DNA of 64,000 nt from assembly GCF_905147365.1 (NCBI RefSeq), contig NC_056417.1, positions 10,996,501 through 11,060,500 of the forward strand, in the 5' to 3' direction. The translations under genes and the position numbers were made by a program. Under the pieces are notes generated by a model. That model saw nothing but the letters and a program-made list of their open reading frames with translations, had not been told where the DNA came from and did no database searches. Positions 45,101-57,100 of the stretch are shown here, piece by piece. The DNA is from Aricia agestis (Eukaryota > Arthropoda > Insecta > Lepidoptera > Lycaenidae). Position 1 is the first letter of the stretch, and every line of letters begins with the position of its first letter.

Positions 45101-48100
45101 ATGTAATAGCATCACAATAATAATTGCTATCATCAGTCTTGCAGTGGGGGGAGCCGGGAGGGGGACAACGGTCCCCCGGTATGCACGTCCTCAGCATAAT
45201 ATTTAATTTATTTATGAAAGACGAAGACTGATACCAAGTATTTTGCATATCTTTGACTTTTTGGAAAACAAATTCAGACTTTTTTGTAGATTGGATCATT
45301 TTGTCCAGACAATACTTTATTAATAGATACCTATCCATAATATTATGTATATTTGACATAAGATAAAAGTAAGTATTGTTTTATATCCAAATTAATTCAA
45401 AACATTTTTTTCAAAATTGCCATACTTGTTGACGTACCAACGGATCGGGAACTAATCCGAGAAGAACCAACGTAACAAACTTGCACTTAATCGTACTCAA
45501 TTTGAGTAACTAAACTAAAACAATCACTCACCATCCTCATCGGTCCTGCACACCTGCGGGGGGGACAGCGGCCCCTCCCCCGCGGCGTTGTGTGCACGCG
45601 CCCTTAGCTCGTACTCTGCGTACGGCGTCAAACGAGACACTGTTGCTTCCTCACCCTGCACAACAAAGCTTTGTTCCGAGATGTTTTATACTGCGCCTTT
45701 TACAGCTCTAAGGAACGTTTTTTAATCTTCCCATCCATTGAAATGAAGATAGTCATCCGGCCTTTTAGGTTATGAAATGTCTAGCTTAAACTTGTGATGC
45801 ACTTAGTATTTCTTTTCCATAAAGAAAGTCCGTCTAGGCGCGTCTTTAAAAGAAAAATATGAGATACTTGTCTAAGTAAGTGGATTTTAGTTTGATCAAA
45901 GCTAACGTGGTACGACTTCTTTTTATATTTTTTTTGCAAACATGAAAATAAATATGTATAGTGCGTCAAGAAAGTGAAGAAATTAAAAAGTGGCAACATC
46001 GTAGTATCATCCCTATTTTCTTAGATTGATTTGAAAGGGATGACACTACGATGTTGCCACTTTTTAATTTCTTCACTTTCTTGACAGGCTATATACCATC
46101 AGAGAACTTGATTCATAGGCAGATGGCGAACCAACGTCATTTAGTTTTCAAATCAATGTTAGTCGTGATGTGTTGGCTAGGCTTGACATTAATCAGTAAA
46201 AGTATGGGCTTTCTTTCTACCTATGAATAAAATTCTCTGATAGTTGCAAGTTACTGTAATATACACATAATATTTTACTATACTGTACTCGGCGAAACAT
46301 GACGGTAGGCGACGGTAGGTAGGTAGGTCAGGTCATAGCTTATGCAAGCTTAATCTGACACGCTCGAGCTACTCCCGAAATACCCTCTTCCCCTCCCCAA
46401 CTATAACAGTAGCAATCTTATTCTTGAACACTTAACTTTATAGAACCTTGTAATATCAGAGAAGTTGATTCCTAGGCAGATGGGGGATTTACGTAGTTTG
46501 GTCGTGTTATGTCAAACCCAGCCGACTGATTATTATTATTAACATTGAAATGACATGATCCGACCAAATGACGTTGGTCTATTCAACTGCCTAGGAATCA
46601 ATTTCCTCGATGGTATGGCCTCTCAAATGCGCGTCCTGTGCTGGCTGGAGCGGGTCGGAGTCCAGCCTAGTGTACTGCAGGTTGTAGTATGTGATGGTCC
46701 CCCCGCGGGCTCCACTGCCGGTACCCGCCATGACACCCGCTGAGATGTTGGACTATCCGACACGCTGGATAGATCCTCAGAAGCAAGCACATTGCTAGTC
46801 ACTATTGCACTTACCTGAACCCTCAAATGCGCGTCCTGCGCAGGCTGGAGCGGATCGGAGTCCAGCCTGGTGTACTGCAGGGTGTAGTGTGTGATGGTCC
46901 CCCCGCGCGCCTCCACCGCCGGCGGCCGCCATGACACCCGCAACGATGTGGGACTGCCCGACATGCAGGATAGGTTCTCGGGACCACCAGTAGGCGCTGT
47001 GGAATATACAGGCTAAAGAATCAAGAATGCGCATATAACGTAAAGTTTAACAAAGGGCGAACTGATATGCTTTGGCCTCCTAAGACCCTGTACGCACGGT
47101 TGACATAAAGTTTGCATTCTGTTTAAAAGCAGACGCATTTCGAGGTTACCTGTACGCACGGTTGACATATTTCTGTTTATAAGCAGACGCATTTCCACGT
47201 GTTATGTTATGAGAAAGTAGACTTATTTTGCGGGTATCTGAGAGAACACCTGTTGAAAAATACGTAATCCTACATTATCGAATATCAACATATTTTGCAA
47301 GTGCATGCAACCTCTGACTCATACTTCAAATACTACATCAAAGAGAATGTCATATACTACGTAACATACTACATGGTTAAATTGTCATATTAGACTTTTG
47401 CCATTTTTTTCTATTATTTTGCTTAAAGGAACTCATACTCGGACAGAGTATGATGGCAACAGAGACATTTCAAGATTTTATTTTCTAAAGTAGAAACTTT
47501 TTACACTACTTACGCAAGGTGTTTTATTACTATCAAATGCCGGTATTTTCAGCGAAAAAAACTGGGAAATATATAAATTTTATGCGACTGTAAAACATTT
47601 CAGTGTCACAATAAGCAGCACAACAAAGGCTTTTATGGAGGAGTCTGCTGAAGCCGTATAAATAAGATAAATTTTATTCTATCAAATATAACGGAATGGT
47701 TTTCTATAAAACAATAATAAAAATACAAATTATAACGTAAAAGAATATATTGTTGTGAAAAATTGGTCTCACTTAAAACTTAAAAGATGCGAAACAGAAA
47801 TCGAGTGTCTATGCGTACACTCACTCATTTACTTAAAGGTGGAAGTTTATTTCGCGGAATATTGCTAAAAATAATAACAAACTAAATTTAAACTATGGAT
47901 TTCCGCAAAGTAACGCCTGATTGCATTACTAATTAGAAATCGAGTGGTATAAAATTTTTTACTACTTACCTCTATTAATAAAGTTCAAATTTCATGTGTA
48001 GGCGCTTCATAGATGTTGAATTCTTATTTTTTATGAGTGCTTCGAAGACTTTTACAATGGACTAAAAGGAGTGTTTGCGATTTGGAAATTTTAAAGGCAT

Positions 48101-51100
48101 TGTATCTGTGTGAGGATTCGTAGTGAATAAACTCCTTAGATCCCGTCCTGTGATCCCGTCACATTATTATCTGAGTATGCCATTTTTAAAGTGTCAAACA
48201 AAGCCAATTTCCATTTACTAGAGATCGCCCAATGGTCGAAATTCGACCTTAGTTTCAACGATATTAGGACTACTACCTATTTTTTGTAAAAAATATTGAC
48301 TTTATCATATTTTTTTCAACTCTTGTCTCTGGGACTCAGCTGATCTCAGACTGGCCGTGTAAGCATTGTCTAATAGTATCTCAGATTCAATAAAAAAAAA
48401 CTATATTTAATCCATTTTCAATTTGTCACCTTGTTTTCAACCGACTTCAACCATAAATAAAAGAGTATAATTCGTATGTATAGGATTGTCACTCAAAAAT
48501 CTGTCATTTTTCCTAGTGTGTGTGTTGTAGTGTGTGTAATGTTTTATTTGTTAAAAAAATGTATGATAAAAGCATAATTTCAAAATAATATTAGCTCGAT
48601 GCACTCCTTCACCATATAATAAACTATAACTGTGCAAAATTTCATTCACCTACGTTTCCCCATTTTTCGTCAAAAGGGATACAAATTTTTGGGCTCATAG
48701 ATCTGATCGTTACATTGACGAAGTTGGACAAACAAACAGTAATTAACACGATTGTGGCAAATGTGTCGTAACTCCAACAACAAGTTTGGCAAACCGAACT
48801 TCCTTCCTGTGTCCGTGACGCTGCATTAATGCCACAGGAAGTAACTACCACAGGAAATAATAGGAACATACTGTGGAAAATGAAAATAACAATATGTATT
48901 GGACGTCCAAAAGACTAAAAATCGGCCAAGTGCTACTCGGAATCGCGTATGAAGTTCCGTAGTTCCGTACCGCCATGGAGCAAAAATAAAAGTTGTGTTT
49001 TTGTATTACTAAACCCCCAAACCCACCCTTTTATTGTTAGTATATTTGTTGTTACAAAAATACACAATCTGTGAAATTTTCAGAGGTCTAGCCTGGAGAC
49101 AGACAGACAGATGGACAGAAGACTACAGAATCGAAGTCAGGGTCCCGTTTTTAACCTTTTGGTACGGAACCCTAAAAATTAGACGAGATAACGCGATTAA
49201 CCAATAAAGAAATGAATTGTCAATTAGTGGCGGTACGCTGTCTGATATTATGCATCGCACATGATAAGCCTCGTTTCCTTTCGTTTTAGTGTAACCTGAC
49301 CTTAACGTTTAGGGTTTTACAAAGTTGTTTAGTAACTTTAATGAGGTGTTAAAATAAGTGTAATACATTTTTGGCGTTTAGTTTTGTCCTAGACATCTGA
49401 GTTCGTTGATGGAAGCCAAGCGTTGCTAACCAGTTACCACACAAAGTAAATTATTGTTTTATTTGGATCTATTGTTCTTTTATGAATTGAACTGTTACAA
49501 GAATAAAATATATTATTAAATTTATTATTATTATTCAGTCAAGATGGGCACATTAAAATAATATGAATACAATGGTACAATACAAGTTTATATTTTGATA
49601 CATATTAATTGATAAATGTTATGATTATTATTATTCAGCTAAGACAGGTACCTATATTAAAATAAAATAAAAAGTATGTGCCCACAGCCGAGAAGAGCGC
49701 ACACCTTGCGTGTAGTGAAATCGGTTTCACAAACTATGTAGATACTTACCACAGATGTAGATCAAGATACATACTCGTAACGCATGTCCCTCCATTTGTA
49801 TGAAAACGAGCGTGCCACTTTTTTCCTACCTTCTGTGACGTACCGATGATAAGAGACGTGTCCAATGTCCATTACTTAGGCCGACGTTTCTATTCTAATT
49901 TCTACAGCTCAATACGGTACAATTAGGCATAAAACTCCGATTGACGTCCGATTCCGATAGCAGACTAAAGAACAGACTTTCGAAAGACGAGCATTGCTCG
50001 TCGTTTGGGAACGCGATATTATGGTACGCGAAGTATATACCTACACATGCGGTATCTATTTTGATCTATGTCTGTGGTAGATACGGTTTCTCTGAACAAA
50101 ACCATATATCATTTTCACTAGTTCGTGCGTTAGTAAAAACCTCTTATGAACTTTATCTACATAAACTCTATCTACAGACTAGACTATACTCACGTAAATG
50201 AATGTATCGCAAAAAATTCCAAGGTACGCCCCTACGTCTGGTGTTTCAGAGTAATTAAATGGAAACTTTTTGCTGCTAAAACGCTGAAGCATTTTCGGAG
50301 AACATTTTGTACCTAACGCGACTACTGAACAGTAAATGAGCAGCATATTCAGCTAAGTATAAAAGTTTTTGCTGTACTTTTGTAAAACGACGCTCGCTGA
50401 AATGCTTTCATGAATTTTTCTGATATTTTAGTAGGGAAATGGTGTTTGTTAATTTGAAATAGTGGACATGTATTTGAAATAGTATTTGTTTATTTGTTGT
50501 ACTAAAGTGGTCTTCACGGCTAAAGTGGTCACATTGATGCTTGAAATGTCCACAAAATATTGTTTATCCGTATTTACTTTGTTCGTGAATACGACTCGCA
50601 CTTGGCCAGATTTAATTAGATCGCGCGTAGAGCCTACATATACTACTTTCACTTTTCTGTATATTAGAGACCAAGCTCCGTCTTTTTATAAGGTCTGAGT
50701 TTATAGACTGTGCCAAAGTATGCCAAAGTATGATGACTCTTCAAGAGATATAACATTATCTCTCACACATCGTGGAACCATAACCAACAAAAACTCAATA
50801 AAAAACACATTGATTGGCAAACGAAAAATCCGATGCGGAATTAAAGTCCATCCATATGCATTGTACTGTAATCGTATCAAAAAACCATTGAAAGAACAAA
50901 ATCGCATAAAAACGCTATCAATTTGTTTGGAACCGTTTGACCCAGATCGCGTAGGCCACGCTTCAATTAAGCCATTTTGCATTTTGATGGGAAAATTTAC
51001 GATGCCCGCTTTGCGTTCGAATACAGAACAAAGTTCCTTTTTGAGGCTTTGTGGTATAAAAACTTCATTGGTTAAGTACGACTGAATAAAATATTATCGA

Positions 51101-54100
51101 CACTATAAATAAGAAAGTGTGTCTGTCCGTCCATCCGTCTGTCCGTCTGTCAGTCTCTCAGTCTGACAGTCTGTCAGTCTCTCAGTCTGTCTATCACCTC
51201 TTCACACTCAAACCACTGAACCAATTTAGTTGAAATTCGGTATGGAGATACTTTGAGTCCCGGGAAAGGACACGTGATTCTTTTTATCCTGTGTCGTCTA
51301 CATTAAAGAAAAATACTAAACTTTTATGTTGCAAAACTATAGTCCCGTCTCTGTCTACATGCTCAGTGGAGCATATAGACAGAGAGACAAGTAACAAGTA
51401 CTTAAGAAAAATGTAAATTTCGCTGTTTTCATCATTGATCTAAATATTATTGTGTTATTAATTATTATAATATAACATAAGTAATATAACTTCAAAGCAA
51501 TAAACAATTTGATTTGATTTGGTTTTGATCTTGGCCTTTTATCGGAGTACTATTATATATTCTGTGCTTTTATTAAGGAAATTATTATAATATTTAGGTA
51601 AGGACTCTTTTCTTCCTGACAAGGAAACTCAATACTTTCGTAAAGTTACTTTGATTTTATAAGGCCTCGTTCAGCCTTCTCTACAATATTATTATGATTG
51701 TTATAGAATTATTTAGAACGTTAAGCAACTTTTTTAAATTTTCAGTTAAAATTCCAACTTTTTTATAAGTGAAAAGTGTATGGGTTTACTTAACTTTTAA
51801 AAATTCAGCTTCATTAAAAAAATCTGCACTTTATAATATACTGTATAACATAATTATCATCTTAAAACAGTTTTAGTTTGCTATTCAATTTCAAACAATT
51901 TCTAACTTAAGGAATTACTGACTGCAGTCTGAATGGAGCCTTAGCCCCAATTTCACCAACGACTGTTAAAGTTAACGCCGGAATTAGTATCACGTTACCT
52001 CTTTCGATTTTCATATGAATGAAAGAGAAGACATTACATTTTAACAAGCTGTTAACACTAACAGACGTTGGTGAAATTGGCGCTTAAGCTCATAAGATAT
52101 TAACAAATGTTTACATGCCAATATGGATCCTTCGAATCCATTAAAAAGTTTTCCATATAAAGGGAATTTCTAAGCGCTCTTATTTTTTTACAACTTTTAT
52201 GAATACTACAAAAGCTTAAAGCATCTTTTTATGGAAGTAGTATAAAAGCATTATTATAATAAGCACAAGAGACAATAAATAATTCGTTAGAATTTTTTTT
52301 GTTAGCCACGTTTATGTGTGTTTAGTTACGTTTATGAAATACTTGTCTTTGAATAATTATTCCATTTTAAGACTTTGCAAAATTAATACACTCCTGAAAA
52401 AACCTTTTTATTTATTTATTTATTTATTTTTATAGACTCACCAACAGAACAGCATTTGTGACATTTTTATGGCAGCAACTTACCTAGTTACTATCCCTAT
52501 TTGTAAAAAATGTGCCCGAAAACAAAAAACCTAAGGCACTGTGACGCGAGTATTTTTTTTAAGAAAGTTGCTATCATAAAAAAGTCGTATACGAAAATAG
52601 ACCGAAAGGAAGTCGATCGCCGAATCGAAGACGCCTGGAAGAGCTACTGGTCCATGAAGAAGCTGATGAAGAGAGAGCTACCAATCTCCCTGAAGCGCAG
52701 ACTCGTCGGCATATTGTGTATTTTGCCCGCCCTAACCTACGGTGCGCAAACTTGGTCATTGACCGATTTGCAAAAGTCCCAACTCGGGGTTACTAGGAAC
52801 ACAATACTGCGCTCAAAAACAAAAATCACGGACGTAGGAGTTAAGGCGGCTAAGCTAAAGTGGGATTGGGTTGGCCACGTTAGTCGTATGCATCCCAACC
52901 GCTGGGCAAAGATATCGACAGAGTGGGTACTTGAAGATGGAAGACGCAACCGTGGCCGGCCTAGGAAAGATGGCGCGATGAGCTGGAGGCGTACCAGCCG
53001 GGCTGGCCAACGGTGGCGCTGAGGCGAGACAAGTGGAAGACCCTGGGGGAGGCCTTTGCCCAGCAGTGGGATAGTATAGGCTAAAAAAAACGAGTAGATA
53101 CTATCAAAAAAGTTGATTCCTAGACTAGAGGTAGATGGGGGACCTACGTACGTTGGTCGCGTTACGTCAAACCCAGCCCACAATTACGTTAATTGTGATC
53201 TGCCGGCTGATTAACATTCAATTGACATGACCAAATGACGTTGGTCTGAACTGCCTAGGAAGCAATTTCCTCGATGGTACATTCAGGAGTGTATTCATTC
53301 TAAAGCCTTGAAACGAAATAAATATTCACAACGTATAATACAAATTAAATACATAAGTCACCGAGATAAGCGCGACACTCGCAAAATAATCCAATAAATT
53401 TAATGTAATAATATAAGAGATAAAAGACGTTGATCTACTCAATGCGACGTTACACTGTCTTGAGCTGTTGCCAAAACTCCCCACTAAAACGTAATTTTCA
53501 TTATGGCGGCTCTCGACATAGGCGAACGCGTTGGCGAACACATTGGGCCAACGCGTCTGCAGACGCGTTGGCCCAATGTGTAGAACGGGCGCTCGCGCGT
53601 TGGCCGTAGGTATTTAGACGTTGGCCAACGCGCGAACGCCCGTTCTACACATTGGGCCAACGCGTCTGCAGACGCGTTGGCCAACGCGTTCGCCTATTGC
53701 CGGCTCTTGATATAGGCGAACGCGTTGGCCAACGCGTCTGCAGACGCGTTGGCAGTGCGCTTGCAACGGCGTTTGTGAGTAATCCACACATAGGAAGGTC
53801 GTTCAGTATGCTTTGGATCGCGCCAATGTGCGGACGGATTCAAAATGGATGTTTAGTCGCTAACAGCTGCAGCTGTTTATTTATTCACAGCTTATAATTA
53901 CTTTGTAAATGTGGACAAGAAAAAGTTTTTAAAGAGTATTCTGGAAATAAATAAATAAAAGGCGAGAAAACGTAACAAACAAAGAAATAAACTCACTTTT
54001 ACATAATATTTTATAATATTAAAATAATATAAGTAATTATTTTATTACCTACTTATTATTTATTAAATTATTACATACAAAAATTATTACATATTATAAT

Positions 54101-57100
54101 AATTATCATAATTATAACTCCGGGCAAACTGATCGCGCGGCCTATGTGTGGATGGAGCGCGAAGCTTGCGACAAATGTCCTTTGATCTTTTGCCGACATT
54201 TCCGACCCGCGCGGCAAGCTCGCAGATGCGTCGGCCAACGTCTAAATACCTACGGCCAACGCGCGAACGCCCGTTCTACACATTGGGCCAACGCGTCTGC
54301 AGACGCGTTGGCCAACGCGTTCGCCTATATCAAGAGCCGGCATATGTCGAGAGCCGCCATTAGACGTGTGTTCTGAAATATAGCTCAGTACTATCGAGTA
54401 CTTACGTGACGTATTCGACATCATAATATTATTGTAGAGGTGTGCACTAGTAAAACAAGTATGACGTATTGGTAGTATATGAAATATATAATATTATAAT
54501 ACAATATGCAATATTGATATCTGCATTAAGTCGTACACGTCAATGCACTGGCCAGTATATTCGAACTAAAATATAGTATAGCGTAAAACCCCGTGAGCAC
54601 TTTAAACAAACCCTAAGTTTACGATATTGAAATCCCAAAAAAAGTAGTGGTCAGTATATTTAGATTCTAGACGTCATATTAAGCTCTTGCTTCACTGAGA
54701 TGACTTGAATCACTGAGACATATTTCAGAACACACACTAGATAAAAGCAACTCACGTGACTCCAATGTGTGTCGGTAGTGTGGGGGCGAGACAGGGCCGG
54801 ATCCAGCCGCGTTGTAGGCGCGGATCGTGACTCCGTACCGCGTGGCCGCCTTGAGGCCCCGTAGAGTAGTGCTCGTCGCGTCCGCACTTGCCCCGCTCTC
54901 GGAACCGTTGTCGCTCAGCGCTTTGCCCTCTTCTGTCGCCTCCCACCATCGTATAGTGTAGCCGAGAAGGCTCCCGTGCCAAGTTTCTCGCGGCGGGGCC
55001 TTAAATAAATCAATATTAAAAAAAACTTTAAAGGTTCAAATTACAAATGGGGCATTGGATAAATACCTGCCATGTGACTTGGAGCTCTCTTGCCCTCAGC
55101 GCTCTCACGGTGATATCACGTGGAATCCCTCCAGGTGCTGATTGGAAATAAAAATTACATTACGATCGAGAACCCATAAAAATTTGAAATTGGAATATTT
55201 TTTTACCAAAATATTGACAAGATTTCTAAGAATCAAACTCTGATGAAAAACGATTTTAGTTAAATACGAAACACATAGGATGAAACAAGAAACGAAGCTA
55301 TTGTTCTATTGTTGTACTAAAATAGAAGAATAGAATCTAAATGGAATTATATGGATAGCTCTAAATCTTTATACTTAAATTAACTTTAGACAATATTTGA
55401 TTGAGATAATAAAGATGAAACCCACATAACTGTAGTCAGCGCTTTACGAGCAGGTGAAGTTTGGCTGTGAAAACTTTTTAATTGCTCTCACTCACAGGTA
55501 TATTGAAAACTTGCCTACTTGGCTCATAAAATGTGATAGTGCAACCATAGTAAAAGGAGGGGAAGTAAGTTATCTTCATACAAAGGCTCCGCGCGCGGCT
55601 AGTATGTGTGCGCCATAGTATCAATGCGGGCACACAACAAAATCTCGGCGGGGTTTTAGAGGCTGGTACCACCGAGATTTTATTGTGTGTCGTACGTGGC
55701 GACGCATTGATACTACGGCGCACACATACAAGCCACGCGCGGTGCCTTTGTATGATGATAACTTACTTCCCCTCCTTTTACTATGGTGCAACCATACGTA
55801 ATTTGATGCTGTAAAATTTCCTATCATAATATAATCCATAGTAATATTTTAAATGGGAAAATATTATGTTTTTCTTTATCTGTATGTGTGTTATCTCTTC
55901 ACGTTTAAGCCATTGGCGTCACGTTTAGGCGATTTTAATGAAATTTGGTATGGAGTTTCTTTCAGTCCCGAGTAAAGACCTATTTTTATACCCCGAATAA
56001 ATACGGTCCTGGTGGGTTAAAAGATTTTTATCGCAACGAAGTTGCGGGCAGCATATTGTTGTATATTTTTTGAGGAAATAATGTTAAATATAACTGTACT
56101 ATAATGGACTTACCATTATAGTACAGTTATATTTACCTTACCTTCTTCCCGAGTCGTGAACTGTAGCGGAGGCGTATGCGGTGAGGCGCCCACGTCGTTG
56201 AAGGCGGCAAGTCTGAGTACGTATCTGGTGTCGGGGGCTAGACCGGCCACTGAGGCCCCGGCGCGACTGGGCCCCTCGGACCTGTTATAAGGCAATTATG
56301 CCAACTTCATTGCTTTGAATGAAGATGTTTACTTTAATGTTATGTTCTAATGGTTCGTATGAGTGTCTATTTGAAACAAAGATAGGTATAATGGTGATGC
56401 CTTGGACAAGTAGTTTAGAGCTTCGCGTGGGTTTGGTTCGTCGTTGACAAAATGTTGTTTTCAGGGATGGCTAGTGCAGGCTGATCACCTGGTCACATGA
56501 CTGGAAGGGTGATTCGTGCATATCCAGCATATTATTATGTGTCGTGCCGGAGTAGCGAAAGAGATCGTGCTCTTGTGTAGTTACATCTATTGATCTCTTT
56601 AAAAATGACTGGCGTAGCTGATTGGCCTGATTAAAAAAAATCCACCGTCACGCGATACCTTGAGTTCTGGACAAGATTTAAATACATTGCTGAAGCAAAG
56701 AAAAAAACCATTACATAAACAAGTCGCTATATTTACGAAAAACCAAGTAATTTTTTTTCATCCCAACACTTCAGCATATAACACCCCTCTTTTTTGTCGG
56801 GGGTTAAAAACATTACACAATAAAATATACTTACGGTATATGTAGTAAGTCAGAATTAGCGAGCGTAATGTTCATGACGTCGGGTGTGTCCCAATTGCCG
56901 AGCAGAGCGGGGAGCGGAGCGTTTAGCGGTTCGTCCCCAAGGTCACGGGTCAGGGGACGATACTGCAGGGAGTAGTGGGAGACCATCGCACCGCGGGCTA
57001 CTCGCCAGGTGACGCGGGCTTTGCGAGACCATACTTCGGAGATTCGCACTTCTTCGGGTATGTTCGGACGTTCTGTGTAAGGGAAAATATTGTTAAGCAT

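Noticed and set aside
50720..51085. 121-codon plus-strand frame with a reverse 93-codon frame
   Set aside because: No domain or family recognised on either strand; intronic AT-rich DNA allows such frames by chance.
51118..51195. Regulatory tandem repeat
   Set aside because: It is the expanded CTGT microsatellite typical of this Helitron-like family.
53484..54424. Several frames repeating TLGQRVCRRVG
   Set aside because: Translations of the palindromic GC-rich transposon, not a repeat protein.
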